Positions 1 through 11,984 of a stretch of 64,000 nt of DNA are shown here, piece by piece. Under the pieces are notes generated by a model. That model had not been told where the DNA came from. It made no database searches and saw only the letters and a list, made by a program, of their open reading frames with translations. This stretch comes from Blastomyces gilchristii SLH14081. Its lineage: Eukaryota; Ascomycota; Eurotiomycetes; Onygenales; Ajellomycetaceae. Position 1 is the first letter of the stretch, and every line of letters begins with the position of its first letter. The translations under genes were made by a program, and so were the position numbers. The stretch spans positions 830,841-894,840 of the forward strand of contig NW_003101670.1 of NCBI RefSeq assembly GCF_000003855.2. Reading direction: 5' to 3'.

Positions 1-740
1 TCTTAAGAGATCTAAGAGTGATACAGATATTCATGCAAAATCCTTGATGAACTTGTAATAATATAAGATTAACTCAAGAAACTGTTGTATATGATGTACA
101 TTTCTCAGTCACAGTTAATTTACTATGACATTCAATTTCTCTGAGATAAGATATATACAGTCATCACTCACTATATATTCTATGAACTTCAACTCTTTCA
201 TTTCAAACACACACTTTGTTGATTTGATATAGAGCTTATACTCTGTCAGAGTTATAAGCACTTTATCAAGATACTTCAGATGTTCATTGTATAAGTTTGA
301 AAAGACTAGAATGTTATCAAGATATACAAGACATGAGATTTCATTTTATTTATAAAGAATTGTATTCATCATTATTTGAAAGATGACAGACACATTTGTC
401 AGACTGAATAATATGATCAGGAATTCAAACTTTCTTCATTATATATTAAACACAGTTTGCAGGACTGACAGTTCATCTACATGAATCTGTCAGTATTCTG
501 AGAGAAGATCAATCTTCAATAGATATCAGGTGTTTTCAACTGTATTCAACTATTATTGAATCTGTGACAGTGAATATTCATTCTTGATTATAAGCTTATT
601 AAGTGCTTGATAATCAATACACATCTGTCACTCTTCATTCATCTTTTTCATAAATAGGACTGGAAAGCCTCACACACTTGATGAGAGTCATATAAGATCA
701 CATTCTAAAAGATCAGTGATCTGATGCTTCTGTTCTTTGA
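1..740 (-). pseudogene. Gypsy A2 reverse transcriptase (broken)
   Basis: Reverse-strand translation, reading through stops, gives a continuous Gypsy RT. From right to left: a PVLF-MKK-like block near 640-680, QMCIDYQALNKLII near 585-630 (family consensus CIDYRALNK), a FSLTN block near 400-420, and the catalytic loop YLDNILVFS near 305-335, where the family has YLDD. At 1-60 a YYKFIKDFA-like block marks the RT to RNase H connection. The second catalytic Asp codon has become Asn (GAC to AAC), which alone would inactivate the enzyme, and several TGA/TAA codons interrupt the frame. It would have copied the element's RNA in cytoplasmic virus-like particles. The RNase H and integrase lie beyond the window. 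Confidence 0.85.
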
Positions 741-2860
741 GATGCATTTGTGACAGAGAGTATACATTCTGATTGACTGGTTTTGCATTCTCTGTATCAA
801 TCTTATGTACAAATCCTCATTTCAGCAGCAATTCTGATGAAAGATCTGTTCAGAAGACCTTCTCATACTTCTTCAGAAGCTTCTTTATACACTTGTTCTT
901 CTGTATATTCTTTATCTTGATTTTCTCTGCTTCTGAATTCTGTATAACATACAGAATACTTTCAGATAAGGTCTTGTGAATCATTCTCTTTGCTTATTAA
1001 TGTGTAAGCAGATTTAATCCTTCTATATCAGAGACATGAAATGTCCTTCTCATATCAGTTGATAGAATTGTATGAACTGTTTTCTTTCTATCAGTCAACT
1101 GTATATAACATGTACATCATTGAATCTGTGGATTGAATCTTTGAAATCAATCAAGTCTGAGAATAAGGTTGTATTTCACATTCTGCAGCTCTCATGCTCA
1201 AATATAGCAAGATCATTCTCTGAAGTGCAAGGGAACTCTTACTCTTACAGATGATATGAAATATCAGTTATCAGATAATCTTATACATCAGGAATTCTTC
1301 ACTCAGCAGACTTCTTTCAGTCTTCAGATCATATAATCATCAATATATTATATAGAAGCTTCTGTGTCTGCTAACACTTTTGCAGTCATCTCTTGATTCT
1401 TACTCAAGTGTCTCTTATACATTAATATTTCAGGTCTCAAGACATTGAGATGAGTGTTCACTTCATTCTTGCCTGCACCTCAGTCAGAAGTCTGCTTTCT
1501 CTTAATATTCACAGAATTCAGAGAGTCATCTAACACACACATCTCTTTCACTTTGAAGACTTTTCATAGAATATCAGTGAGTGTCTCTGAGCTCACTAAT
1601 TCTGCTAGTTTTTTAACTCTCTTACTTCTTCTGACTGTACACACTGAGTGCAATCTTTTGTACTATGATTTTGATATTCACAGTTGAAGCAAGCTCAATG
1701 CTCATGATATCAAGGTTTTCACTCAGAGAATCTCTTTTTCAGGGGATTCAGTACTTTAGCAATGACATTCAGATCTAGATTCATCACATTCAGATGTATA
1801 ACTTGTGTTGTAGAAGTCTGATTACTCATTCTCTGCTGAGACATACTCAATTGCAGTATTTTCTGTCATAATTGACTCATTTGTTCCTGTACAATGAGAA
1901 TATTGTATACTTTCTTCACTGTGCTTGACTGTGAGATTAAGCATTTTCATTCTACTCTCAACTCAGATGTAAGATCATGAATGAAGATCTGTAAACAGAA
2001 AGATGTTGAAAGCTCTTCATTCAACATGAGATAGTATAAGCTGAAGTGTGTGAAGTATGATGTAAGATCACTGACTTATCTACACTCAGTGAAGTATTTA
2101 TAACACTTATCTCACATGTTCACTTTCTCAAAGTTGTACAAGATTCATTTGAAAAACTCATTTCATATTCATGAGAATGAATATCACTCTGAGTCTGTGA
2201 GATTCATCTTTTCATCAGTCATTCATAATGACTTTACTTTTTCATGTAGAAATGTGACAGATCTTAAGACTTGTTGAAATTTCATTAACTGCCTGTCTGT
2301 GAGTTTATATTCAATCTGATAATATGATTGCATCTGACTTAGCCAGCTGATTACAGCATCATTTTTTCAGTTGCTATTAAAGCTTGATAACTTCAGCAGA
2401 TCTCTCAGCTTGATGTATTTCATACTCAGATTCTCATTCTGCACAGTGATCTCTGATAGTGTGTATACTTCTGAAGAGATTGTGAATAATTGTGATGAGA
2501 TCTTCAGGTTCAGCATAGTCATCTGTCTGTGTAAATGTTCAATCTTCTACTACAGGTCTAAGATCTGATTTTCTCTATTCTTATTGATGATGATGATTGC
2601 ATCAGCAAAGCTCTTTATAGTGAATGCTTAATCTGCAGTAAATGTCAATTGTTGTTTAGCTTCTGTCTCAGCCTGTCACTGTGTATACAAGACCTCAATC
2701 TCATTTAGAATTCTTGTACACATACAGAGCTTCAATTTCAGTTCAGCAGTTTCAGCTGCTTTTCTTACTGCTTTAAGTAAACCCTCTGAGAGATTCTGCA
2801 TATCTTTCAGTTCAGATAGCAGAGAAGGGTGTTGTTTGTATCAGCTAGAGAAGGTATTCA
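741..2860 (-). pseudogene. Gypsy A2 gag and protease region (broken)
   Basis: Two landmarks identify the region. A nucleocapsid zinc knuckle lies at 1650-1691 on the minus strand and reads CFNCEYQNHSTKDC, a perfect CX2CX4HX4C. Left of it, near 1355-1380, the minus strand reads LADTEASI, which corresponds to the aspartic protease motif ADTGAS with Gly changed to Glu. Upstream of the knuckle (about 1700-2860) should be the capsid part of Gag; its frame is too broken to delimit, and I see no start codon I can defend. The segment from 2264 to the LTR is repeated in copy A1 (from 3440). Confidence 0.7.
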
Positions 2861-2879
2861 TTTCAGTGGTTTCTCATTG

Positions 2880-3439
2880 ATCATATGATATCTATCATTA
2901 TATCACTATATTGTTATATGATTTCTGTTATCATTATATGACTTCAGTGATGATCATTCTTCTCTTTTATTCTTCTTTTAAGTAGAGAGTGAACTTCTTT
3001 GAATCTCATTCATCACTCTTATCTCTTTTCTCACATCTCATCTGTTCATATATCATATATGGCATTTATCTGAGTGTGAAGTTTTCCCTCTACACATAAA
3101 GCAGTATCAATCAGATGCTCTTTCACTCATCACTCTTCATACACTATCTTTTGAGACATTCTAGAACCACACTGGCATGATAACTACAAATCACTTTGTA
3201 GACAGAATTATCATGCTCTGAAGAAGTCTGCACTTCTCACTAGTTTTTAGACATGCTACCAGATGTGATTCAAAGATTGCTTGAGCCAGTGTATGATTAC
3301 AGGTGTACACTGGCTTCTTATATATTGTAATATCATATGCTAAATTAATTAGTGGCTGCTATGGCCCCCTTTACACTTGTAAGCAAGTTCGGAAGCGGCC
3401 ATGTTATTATCCGACGGACGTACGTTCTTCCGAACCACA
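2880..3439 (-). repeat. Family A LTR (5' LTR of A2)
   Basis: On the minus strand the LTR begins TGTGGTTCGGAAG at 3439 and is homologous to 4560-5157. The outer 80 bp or so (3357-3439) keeps many CpG and GG/CC dinucleotides, while the rest is AT-rich. The inner boundary near 2880 is judged from where the two copies still align and could be off by tens of bases. A hairpin lies at 3284-3315. Confidence 0.7.
3284..3315. other. Inverted repeat inside family A LTR
   Basis: AGCCAGTGTA at 3284-3293 is followed 12 nt later by its exact reverse complement at 3306-3315. The other LTR copy keeps it at 5012-5021 and 5034-5043 with one A/G difference at a CpG. Role unknown; it could be a secondary structure in the LTR transcript or a paired protein site. 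Confidence 0.6.
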
Positions 3440-4013
3440 TTAAGACTTGTTAAAATTCTGTTAACTGTCTGTCTGTAAGTTTATATTCAATCTGATAATA
3501 TAATTACATCTGACTTAGTCAGCTGATTGCAGCATGATTTTTTCAGTCACTATTAAAGCTTAATAACTCTGACAGATCTTCTGACTTAATGTATTTCATA
3601 TTCAGATTCTCATTCTGCACAGTGATCTTTGTTAATATGTATACTTCTGAAGAGAATATGAATAATTATAATAAAATCTTCAAGTTCAGTATAGTTATCT
3701 ATCTGTGTAAATGTTTAATCTTCTGCTGCAGATCTAAGATCCAGTTTTCTCTATTCTTATTAATAATAGTAATTGTGTTGATAAAGTTCTGTATAGTGAA
3801 TACTTAATCTACAGTGAATGTGAATTATTATTAACTTTCATCTCAGTCTGTCACTGTGTATACAAGGTCTTGATTTTGTTTAGAATTCTTGTATATGTAC
3901 AGATCTTTGATTCTGGTTCAGCAGTCTCAGTTACTTTTCTTACTACTTTAAGTAAGCTCTCTGAGAGGTTCTGTATACCTTCTGATTCAGGTAGCAGAGA
4001 AGAGTATTGTTCA

Positions 4014-4517
4014 TAGACTGGCTGCCAGAATCATGAATTTCATGTTTAGTCTCATTTGATCTGATCTCATACATTTCTTGGCGTGAATCCCGGTGGGACT
4101 AATCATTAAAAAAACATGCAAAGTGACTATATATCAGATTTTAAAATAGAACCATGACTTGAAAAAAATAAGAAAGTGGTCTCATTTGGTCTCATTTAGT
4201 TCCATTCTTGGCATAAAGTTACTATTTTTAGACATTTTAAGGTTTTTTAGACTATTTTTAATTTTTTAAAAAGTAACGCTTTTTGATAATACTCAAATGA
4301 GATTTAAAGTCATTTAAAGCAATAAAAATAATTTAAATTGAGAAGTGGAAATCATGATCTCATTTGAAAAATGTGATAAGAGTAGACAGTAAGTCTCACT
4401 GACACACTATGAGACTACTATCTAATGTTAAAACAGTGTAATGAAATCAGTTGAATTGATAATGAGATCATCAAATATTCTGATCCTGGTTTCAGACACA
4501 GTCACACGGTCAGTCTA
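4014..4517. mobile_element. hAT-like MITE, 504 bp, in family A gag
   Basis: The insertion interrupts a sequence that is continuous in the paralog at 2836-2850. It begins TAGACTGGCTG and ends CGGTCAGTCTA, imperfect terminal inverted repeats sharing TAGACTG. It is flanked by the direct repeat ATTGTTCA at 4006-4013 and 4518-4525. An 8-bp duplication with TIRs starting TAG fits the hAT superfamily. There is no transposase frame, so it is non-autonomous. It is less depleted in CC/GG than the host element (for example GTGAATCCCGGTGGGAC near 4082), which suggests it arrived late or escaped mutation. A 9-bp duplication with shorter TIRs (Mutator-like) is the other possible parse. Confidence 0.75.
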
Positions 4518-4559
4518 ATTGTTCATATTAACTAGAGAAGATATTAATTACAGTGATTT

Positions 4560-5157
4560 CTTCTTAATTGTATAATGTCTATTATTATATCACTATATTA
4601 TTATATTACTATATTGTTATATCACTACATTGTTATATTACTATATCATTATATGATTTCTGTTATTATTATACAACTTCAGTGATAATCATCTCTCTCT
4701 TTTATTCTTCTAGATAGAGAGTGATATTCTTTGAATCTGATTCATCACTCATATTCTCTTTCTCATATCTTATCTATTCACATATGTGACATTCATCTGA
4801 GTGTGAAGTTTTCTCTTAATAAGTGGAAAAGTATTGATTAGATGCTCTTTCACTCACTGCTCTTCATATGCTATCTTTTAAGGTATTTTTAGAACCACAC
4901 TGGTATGATAACTACAAATTACTTCATAGATAGAATTATCACATTCTGAAGAAGTCTGCACTTCTCACTGGTTTTTAGACATACTATCAGATGTGATTCA
5001 AAGATTGCTTGAGCCAGTGTATAATTACAGGTGTACACCGGCTTCTTATATATATTATGTAAATTAATTAGTGGCTGCTAGGGCCTCTTTACATTCGTAG
5101 GCGTGTTCGGAAGCGGCCGCGTTATTATCCGGCGGTCGTACGTCCTTCCGAACCACA
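4560..5157 (-). repeat. Family A LTR (copy A1)
   Basis: Homologous to 2880-3439. On the minus strand it starts TGTGGTTCGGAAGGACG at 5157. The outer edge (5072-5157) retains GC-rich, CpG-containing sequence such as GGAAGCGGCCGCG, like the other copy. The inner boundary is approximate. Confidence 0.7.
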
Positions 5158-5453
5158 TTATAAAGATAAGTTATTCTCATTTCTTTCTTCTCTCTTTTCT
5201 CTTCTTCTTCAATTTATTACTAATTTCAAGCTGATATAAAAACTATTAAAACACTTTTAAAAACTCTTAAATTGAAGAGTATAGACTAATTAAATTACAT
5301 TTAATAATACTAATTATTCATTTTCTCTTAATAAAATAACAGTTATATCTTCTCTTCTCTCTCTTAAATAAAACATAATATGTAAAAAGTGAGTATTATA
5401 TCAGATTATAAATATCAACACAGTCTCAATATATAGAGCTGTATGTAAGAGAT
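5158..5453 (+). repeat. Repeat D copy 1, left part
   Basis: No coding potential was recognised. The stretch 5158-5335 matches the reverse complement of 39753-39943, and 5316-5450 matches the reverse complement of about 24370-24500. D therefore occurs twice in the window in inverted orientation, each copy split by retrotransposons. The B1 LTR begins at 5454 after target site CTGTA (5449-5453). Confidence 0.6.
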
Positions 5454-5798
5454 CTATGCTGAATAGATCAGTATAATAAATAGATCTTTTATAACAAAGT
5501 AAAAAATGTTAAAGAAGGAAAAGAAAGAGAAAGTATGAAAATCAGCAATTGAAGTAAATATTTATACACATATGTAGTAATGTACACAGTGAAGCTTCAG
5601 AGCGAAAGAATTTACACGCGATTGTAGTGACTGAGAATCAGTGATCAAGAATAGTCAAGAATCAGAGTATATACATTCAAGAATGACTGATTGAAACATA
5701 CGCGTTTATAACAGCTAAGAATCAGTGATCAAGAGTGGTAGAAATCTATGAAGTATAATGAAACAGTTTATATGATTGATTAGATACAGTCTGTTATA
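5454..5798 (-). repeat. 3' LTR of B1
   Basis: This 345-bp direct repeat of 10993-11347 begins TGTAAGAGATC. Its inner end corresponds to the CGCCACA terminus of the family but has mutated to TGTTATA. It is shorter than the B2 and B3 LTRs, in keeping with variable internal tandem units. Confidence 0.85.
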
Positions 5799-8700
5799 TT
5801 AGTTTCCTTCTTCTAGAAGCAGTTTTCATCAGTTCAGAGCTGCTATTTCAGATAATATGAAACTCAGAGTTCAGGTCAGTTGATTATAACTGACTTATTT
5901 CACAAGATATTATCAGTCACAGCTGTGTAATCTCTTATCAAGAATATTCTCAATCTCTTACTCAAGCTCATTATCTTCTTCTATGATCTCTGACAGCTGT
6001 CAGTTGAAAGTCAGTTGAGAAGAGAACAAGTCAGTGATAGTGCAGTGAAGCAAGCTTGTATGAAAGATATTATGAATTTCTGATAATATCTTAAGATAGT
6101 AGTTATAACTATCTAGAACTTCTATCACTTTATATCTAATATAATAGTAATCTAGTGTATGAGATGAATGTGTGATCTGTATATTTTTGAGATTCAATTC
6201 TACAAAGTCTTCTATCTTATACTACTCTGCAGAATCTTATCAGATATTAATTTAATTCACTTAATCTTGTTTCACAGTCACTATAAAGGTCTCTACTCAG
6301 TTGCAGATATCTCAGAGCTTTGTTATTATATTATTAGTAATCTGAATCAGACTGCAGAGGTTTAGTGTAAACTGTGTAATCTCTAGAAAATTTAACACTT
6401 TTATATACTATCTGTGTATAAGAAAGAACAGGCTTATATCTATTGAAATAATATCTTAATCATTAATAGTAACCTCTGTATATAGAAGAAGATCATATCA
6501 ATTATCTTATAAGTGATTGCAGAACTTATAAAGATAATTCTTCACAGTCTGAATTATTCATTCTGAGACATCATTGATCTCAGAGTAATAGACAGTTGAT
6601 AAATGATATATAATCTTGAAAACTTGACAGATTCTTATTTAGAGAGTACTTATGAATTGATAATCTTAATCTGATATAATAGATCTCAGTAACTTATACA
6701 TCTGATAGAATAAACTCTGTAGAAAGAGTTCAGTGACTTGTTCAGTATTTATCTTATTATAAGATTTCAATATTACATCTTTACTTAATCAGTCAATGAT
6801 GATCAGAATATTCTTACAACTCTTCCTCTTAGATAGATTAATAATGAAGTCAATTTCTACATCTTATCAGATTCTATCAGAGATATTGAGTGATTTTAGT
6901 AGATATTTTCTACAGTTCTTTTATAAGATAATAGAAGAACAGTGATTGCAGTTTCAGATAAAGTATCTGATACTATTTAATATCTCAGATCAGTAGAACT
7001 CTCAGAAGATTATTCTATACAGTTATTTATAGTCTGAATAATCAGTTATATACACATCATGTATCTCTTACATTATTCAGATGTATAAGAGTTCAGAGTA
7101 AGAGATTCAGTGTTATTCACAGAAGTATAGAGTATTATTATTATTGATTAAACATTCAGAGATATCAGTTCTTATACATAGTTCTGAGGAAAATTAGAGT
7201 GCTTCTTGACATACTGTTTTGATAAGTACTTGAAGAAGTTCATCAGTTTAAACTGTTATATGTTACAATTTATTCAGTGTAGATCTGAAGAGTGTTCTGA
7301 CTGATAAAGTGTGTATAGTGTTTATAAGTGATCTCATTATGATTAACTTAATATCTTCAGGTTTAAGAGTGAGTGTTCTTAATTTCATTCAGCGTGTGTC
7401 TGTTACATTAGATAAATATATCTTGTTCTTATCATAAAGAGGGGCATCTGTCATCGAGTTCTGACTGCTGAGGGCAGTAGTGTATTGAAAAATGAAAGCA
7501 GCTTAAGACCTCAGATCATTATATCTGTTATTCAGTTGAGTTTATAAATAGTTATAAAGTACTTGAGATTCTTATAATCTGTGATTATCTCAAATTCAGA
7601 GACACTTCAGAGTTTGAAGTCTCATTCTTCTAAATAGTATATAATTATGAGAAGTTGCTTATTATAGATCTTATAATTGCATTCAGCAGAACTCAGTTTC
7701 TTAAATATAAAGATACATAATTATAAGACATCTTTATTATTATATTGTAATATAGCTTCTTCTATGATATAGTCAGAGAAATCAGCTTCAATAACTGTCT
7801 TATAATCAGAATTAAATATTATTAACAGAGAGATATTAATAAATATCTTCTTTATCTGTATAAATACAGCTTCAGTATTCACTGATCATTGAAAAAACAG
7901 AGTTCTTCTTAGTGAGTTCTGTAAGTGATNNNNNNNNNNNNNNNNNNNNNNNNNNNNNNNNNNNNNNNNNNNNNNNNNNNNNNNNNNNNNNNNNNNNNNN
8001 NNNNNNNNNNNNNNNNNNNNNNNNNNNNNTCTGAGAAGTTTGTATAAATCACTGATAGAAGTTAGTAAATTCAATGAAGTTTTATACATCTTTCACAGTG
8101 TATAAAGCTTCTCATTCAAGAATGACAGAGATCTTCTCAGAATTTATTTGAATTCTCTTATCAGCTTCTATAATGAAACCTAGATATTTAGTACTCTTAA
8201 CTTTGAAATTGTATTTATTAATATTGATTGATAGTTCTGCTTCTTATAATGTTATAATACTTTTTACACATGCTCTTGATATATCTTTCTGAATTCATCA
8301 GTGAAGATGAGAATGTCATCTAGATAAGCAGATGTAAATTTATTAAGAAAGTTTGAGAGTACTTAGTTAATATACTTCTGAAATGTACTGCGAGTATTGA
8401 TCAGTTCAAAGAGTGTGACTACTCATTCAAAGAGATTATAACATGTTTAAAATACTGTAAGTTATTCATCTTCTTCAGTGATACAAATCTTATAAAACAC
8501 AGTGATAACATCTAACTTTGTAAACTATTGAGCTCATCTGATACATGCTAAGATTTCATTAATAAGAGATAAGAGATAATAATCTTTCTTTGTCAATCTA
8601 TTCAGATCTTGATAGTTCACACAGAATCAGAGTTCTTTATCTGATTTCTTTGCAAAGAGAATAGAAGCTGCAGTAGAAGAGTTACTAATATATATGAATT

Positions 8701-9560
8701 TCTTATTCAACAGGTTATTGAGTGTCTTCTGAAGAAGAAGAAGTTCATCTTGAGACATATTATAAAGAGAGTCTCATGATGATTCAGAGTTCTTATTATT
8801 CTGCTTCTCTAACTTGATACTGTGATCTATTTCTGAATCTTGTAAAGAGGGTAAATTCATAATGTTGTCTTGTCAGAAGACATCTAGATATTCATGATAT
8901 TATTGAAGAAGTTTTGTATGAGAATCTGTTATTGTGATACAGAATAACTTCTCTAGAGCTTTCTTGATATCAGTCATACTGATGAAATAGATTGATATAT
9001 GATTCTGTTATCAGTGACTTTGTCAGTGACTCTGTCAGTGATTTTGATAATGACTTCTTTTTCAGAGCATTTTATAAGCATTGACAGAGATCTGTGTAAG
9101 GTTCATAGTCTTATGAATATCATCTTCATGAATTCTATTATTATTAGAGAATATCAAGCTTCTATTTCAAGTATTTAATAAGATATCTTGTTCAGATAGT
9201 CAGACAAGTTCTCATATAAAATTATAATCAAGATTATTAACTTCATATGTATAGACATCTTCATATTAATGTTCTTCAACATCTATATTTAGTTTCACTA
9301 TATAACAGATGCAAACATCTTTTGAATCATCAAATTCTGTAAGAAGTCAGAGTTTTAATAAGAGAATACACTGAAGATTATAACATCTTAAAACTGAAGA
9401 TTTAATCATTGCATAGTGACATAGACTGCTATTCATCATGATCTTTATATTATACATGTTATTCATCACAGTAGATATAAGAATTACATTCATTGTCATC
9501 TTTTCTTTAAATTATTATTATTTAATCTTGTCAAGCTTCTGTTTGTGAATTTAAACAGAA
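5799..9560 (-). pseudogene. B1 pol: PR, RT, RNase H, integrase, chromodomain (broken)
   Basis: Read right to left. A protease active-site relic lies near 9419-9440, where MMNSSL stands for the expected D-S/T-G. RT follows with the catalytic loop YLDD intact at 8315-8326 (AYLDDILIFTDE), unlike B3 and B4, which read YLDN. RNase H and integrase occupy about 7700 down to 6200, aligning with the better readable plus-strand copy B3. The integrase tail and chromodomain run down to about 5800. TGA and TAA codons interrupt every domain, and the 100-N gap removes part of the RT-connection region. The element is dead. Confidence 0.75.
7930..8029. other. Assembly gap (100 N)
   Basis: Exactly 100 N bases inside B1 pol. 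In the other B copies the corresponding RT to RNase H connection is continuous, so the true missing length is likely small; 100 N is often a placeholder of unknown size. Confidence 0.95.
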
Positions 9561-10979
9561 GCTAATTTTTTCCCTGTTTCATTAGAGTATTCTCATAGTT
9601 ATCTTCTGAATCTTTCTTCACTGCAATGTGGTTGATATAAATAGACACTGATTTATTCTTTAAGTGAGAAGACACTGATCTTTCTCTCAAGTGAGAAGAT
9701 ATATGAATTAATTAGTAGTTGAAAGCAATGTGTTCTGATTAGTTACAGTTGATGTATACTTCACATTGACATTGATCAGTGACTTCTTCAGAAGTGATCT
9801 CAGAAACTCAGAAGCCTGTTCAGACAGCAGAGACTCTTGCTTATACATAGACATTTAAGTCTACTCAGTTCATGACATCTGCATTGTTATTGTTATTCTT
9901 CAGCATAGATGTAGATGTATAAGTGACTGAGATGTAACATCTTCTGCCATTATTCTGTATACTCTTGAGCTTGATAAAATAGTCATTTAATAGCTGAAGT
10001 TGTATACAGAAGCCTTCATAAGTCTGGTCTTTGTTTACACTTATAAGAGTCTGTAAGAGTTCAAAAGTCAATATCTTCTTGAGCATGCTAATCTTCATTC
10101 AATTCTCTCAAGATTGATCACCTGCTTCTAAGATCTGAGTATCAAAGTCAGGAATGAATATTGTGAGAGAAGTGTTTCTCTGTCAGATACTCTGTAATTA
10201 ATCTAATACTTTCTGTTACACAGCAGTGTCTTGAAACAGAATATCAAGATATTTGATAATATTGTCAGATATTCACAATGTAAGTTCATATACTTTTATT
10301 TATAAATGAAACTTCTGTTTTATATAATTCTTCAATCATTTATTAATATATTAATCTTAATTAATTAATGAACTGATGACATCTTCATCTATACTCAGTT
10401 TCATGAGCATTTTCATTCTTTTTAATAAGTAGAGAGTGAGATCAGAGATATTGAAATATATAGAAGTATTTAAGCATTACTTCAGCACTTTTGTATTTAA
10501 TTCTGTAGATATTGAAGTTATATAAGTTCTCTGTTGAGTTAATCATTGAATTTTCTCATATTGAAAATTATTAAGTTATTTACATGTCAGCTATCTATTA
10601 CTGTTGTAATTTCAACATTACTCAGAGTCACTGTGATATTACTTCTATACTTATATTTAAGAGTTCTCTTATATTATTATTAAACATGTTGTTTATTAAA
10701 TATGTAATATCTGTGAAATCTGAAGAAGTGTAATTATATAAATATTTTATATATCTAAGATATCAGAACTCTCAGATCTTTTACTGATATTCTCTTATAA
10801 GATCTTATTACAGAGTCAGAGTAACTGATAAGTAAGCTTCTATCTGAGAACTCAGTATTTACTTAACTGTTTATTTCTCTTTCTTATATATTGTTATATA
10901 TTCAGATATCTTCTTAATAAATAATTATTTTTAATGAGAAGATAATATGTGAATAATCATTTCTAATAAGAAGATAATA
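9561..10979 (-). pseudogene. B1 gag (broken)
   Basis: The region contains a 77-codon open stretch on the minus strand (10098-9865) beginning MKISMLKKILTFELLQTL, with close homologs at the same place in B4 (29485-29237) and B3 (about 18576-18820), so it is a real conserved part of Gag rather than chance. A zinc-knuckle relic follows near 9730-9775 (reads INCN, stop, SEH; the first Cys has changed to Tyr). The start of gag is uncertain, about 10400. Gag would form the virus-like particle. Confidence 0.6.
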
Positions 10980-10990
10980 AATGTTTTTCA
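10980..10990 (-). promoter_or_regulatory. B1 primer-binding site (self-priming type)
   Basis: Two bases inside the 5' LTR, the minus strand reads TGAAAAACATT, one base different from the AGAAAAACATT of B2 and B4. The family's LTR carries AATGTTTTTCT, its reverse complement. See B3 for the argument. Confidence 0.5.
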
Positions 10991-10992
10991 AG

Positions 10993-11347
10993 TGTAAGAG
11001 ATCTACACTGAATAGATCAGTATAATAAATAGGTCTTATATAACAAAGTAAAAAACAATAAAGAAGAAAAAGAAAGAGAAAGTATAAGAATCAGCAATTG
11101 AAGTGAATATTTATACATATATGTAATAATGTACACAGTGAAGCTTCAGGGCGGAAGAATTTACATGCGTTTGTAGTGACTGAGAATCAGCGATTGAGAA
11201 TGGCCGAGAATCGGAGCATACGCGTTCGAGAATGGCCGATTGGAACATACGCGTTCGTGGCGGCTGAGGATCGGCGATCAAGAGTGGTAGAAATCTATGA
11301 AGTGTAACGGAATAGTCTATATGATTGATCGGGCGCAGCCCGCCACA
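10993..11347 (-). repeat. 5' LTR of B1
   Basis: A 355-bp direct repeat of 5454-5798. The outer end (right) stays GC-rich, with intact CpGs at 11165-11345, and generates spurious open frames such as the 82-codon stretch at 11359-11111. It holds a TATA-like TATAAATA box region and a pyrimidine-rich run on the minus strand, the likely promoter. Confidence 0.85.
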
Positions 11348-11352
11348 CTGTA

Positions 11353-11607
11353 TACACACAGTGTATACTGAACTGAGAGACTGTGTGAGTTGTAAACTAG
11401 CAGCAGTATCTTAAGAAGAGCTGTGTAATATGAGAAAGCTGTAACTCTCAGTTATATACACAGAGAATAAATCACTGCAGTAAGTATTTATATATTATAT
11501 AAAAATAACACTTTTTAATAATACTTAGTCTAAAAAAATATGAAAATAGAGTCTCTTTATAAGATTCATTTTCATCAGAAGTTAGAAGATTTTATATTTC
11601 TTAGAAT
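11353..11607 (+). repeat. Repeat D copy 1, right part
   Basis: Continues D after the B1 insertion. It matches the reverse complement of about 24100-24350 (shared blocks include CAGTATACACTGAA-like and GAACTGAGAGACTG). No coding frame was recognised. It stops abruptly at 11607, where a MITE end begins. Confidence 0.55.
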
Positions 11608-11984
11608 TAGACTGACTGTGTGACCGTGTCTGAGACTAGAATTAAACTTTATAGTTATTACATTGTCTAAAAGTATTACTTCTGATCATAGTTTATATTT
11701 ATTACATTAATTTCAAATCATGATATTTTAAATATTAAAGATCTCAGATTCACTTTTCAAATAAAAATCTTGTTTCAGATAAAGAATATATTTAAATTCT
11801 TAGTTATATTTTCATTCTGATTGTATTATTGAGAATAACATTAAATGAAATTATGAAATCACTTCTCACTTACATAATATTATAACATAGTACTCATTTA
11901 TTGAAAATTTAATAGAGAGTATTATTAAATATCATTACTTTTCTATATATAAATTATAATTTATATAATTTTAATTATAAAAAA
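11608..11984. mobile_element. Remnant of a hAT-like MITE related to 4014-4517
   Basis: The first 30 bp or so, starting TAGACTGACTGTGTGACC, match the right terminus of the MITE at 4014-4517 read in reverse (TAGACTGACCGTGTGACT), with only transition differences. Beyond that the two diverge. No partner terminus or target duplication was found, so the other end is missing, mutated beyond recognition or absorbed in the A-rich tract that follows. Confidence 0.5.

Larger units (their letters stand above)
1..3439 (-). mobile_element. Gypsy family A, copy A2 (5' part; continues left of window)
   Basis: This is the 5' half of a Ty3/Gypsy LTR retrotransposon on the minus strand. Read right to left it has a 5' LTR (3439 to about 2880), a gag region with a CCHC zinc knuckle, a protease motif and a reverse transcriptase running to the left edge. 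PR before RT with a Gypsy-type RT core supports Ty3/Gypsy; the integrase order cannot be seen because the 3' half lies outside the window. A2 seems to sit inside the gag of a second copy (A1): the sequence just right of its LTR (from 3440) is homologous to A2 gag from 2264, and the homology begins exactly at the LTR end. Frames are broken throughout by TGA and TAG. The left LTR boundary is approximate. Confidence 0.8.
3440..5157 (-). mobile_element. Gypsy family A, copy A1 remnant (LTR plus gag fragment)
   Basis: From right to left this holds an LTR (5157 to about 4560) and part of gag that aligns with A2 2264-2880. Allowing for the 504-bp MITE and its 8-bp duplication, the unit is about 1.2 kb, like its A2 counterpart (2264-3439). 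The alignment breaks exactly at the A2 LTR end (3439/3440), so the simplest reading is that A2 inserted into A1 at this point; the rest of A1 would lie left of the window. A tandem duplication of 1.2 kb is the alternative. Nothing here is an open coding frame. Confidence 0.7.
5454..11347 (-). mobile_element. Gypsy family B copy B1, full length
   Basis: A complete LTR retrotransposon of about 5.9 kb on the minus strand, flanked by the 5-bp duplication CTGTA (5449-5453 and 11348-11352). LTRs are 5454-5798 (3') and 10993-11347 (5'). The internal order is PBS, gag with zinc knuckle, protease, RT, RNase H, integrase and a C-terminal chromodomain-like segment, as in chromoviruses (Metaviridae). A 100-N gap falls within pol. 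All frames are broken. The outer right end is still GC-rich (CGGGCGCAGCCCGCCACA) whereas the matching inner end at 5798 reads TTAGATACAGTCTGTTATA, showing mutation of the inner copy. Confidence 0.9.

Noticed and set aside
773..3807. Plus-strand open frames of 60-77 codons in family A
   Set aside because: They are antisense to the gag and pol of the minus-strand element and low in complexity.
2264..5157. Simple tandem duplication of 1.2 kb
   Set aside because: The repeat boundary coincides exactly with the LTR end at 3439, which insertion of one family A copy into another explains more simply.
11111..11359. 82-codon minus-strand open frame
   Set aside because: It is within the B1 5' LTR and crosses into flanking DNA; analogous frames occur in the other GC-preserved LTR ends.
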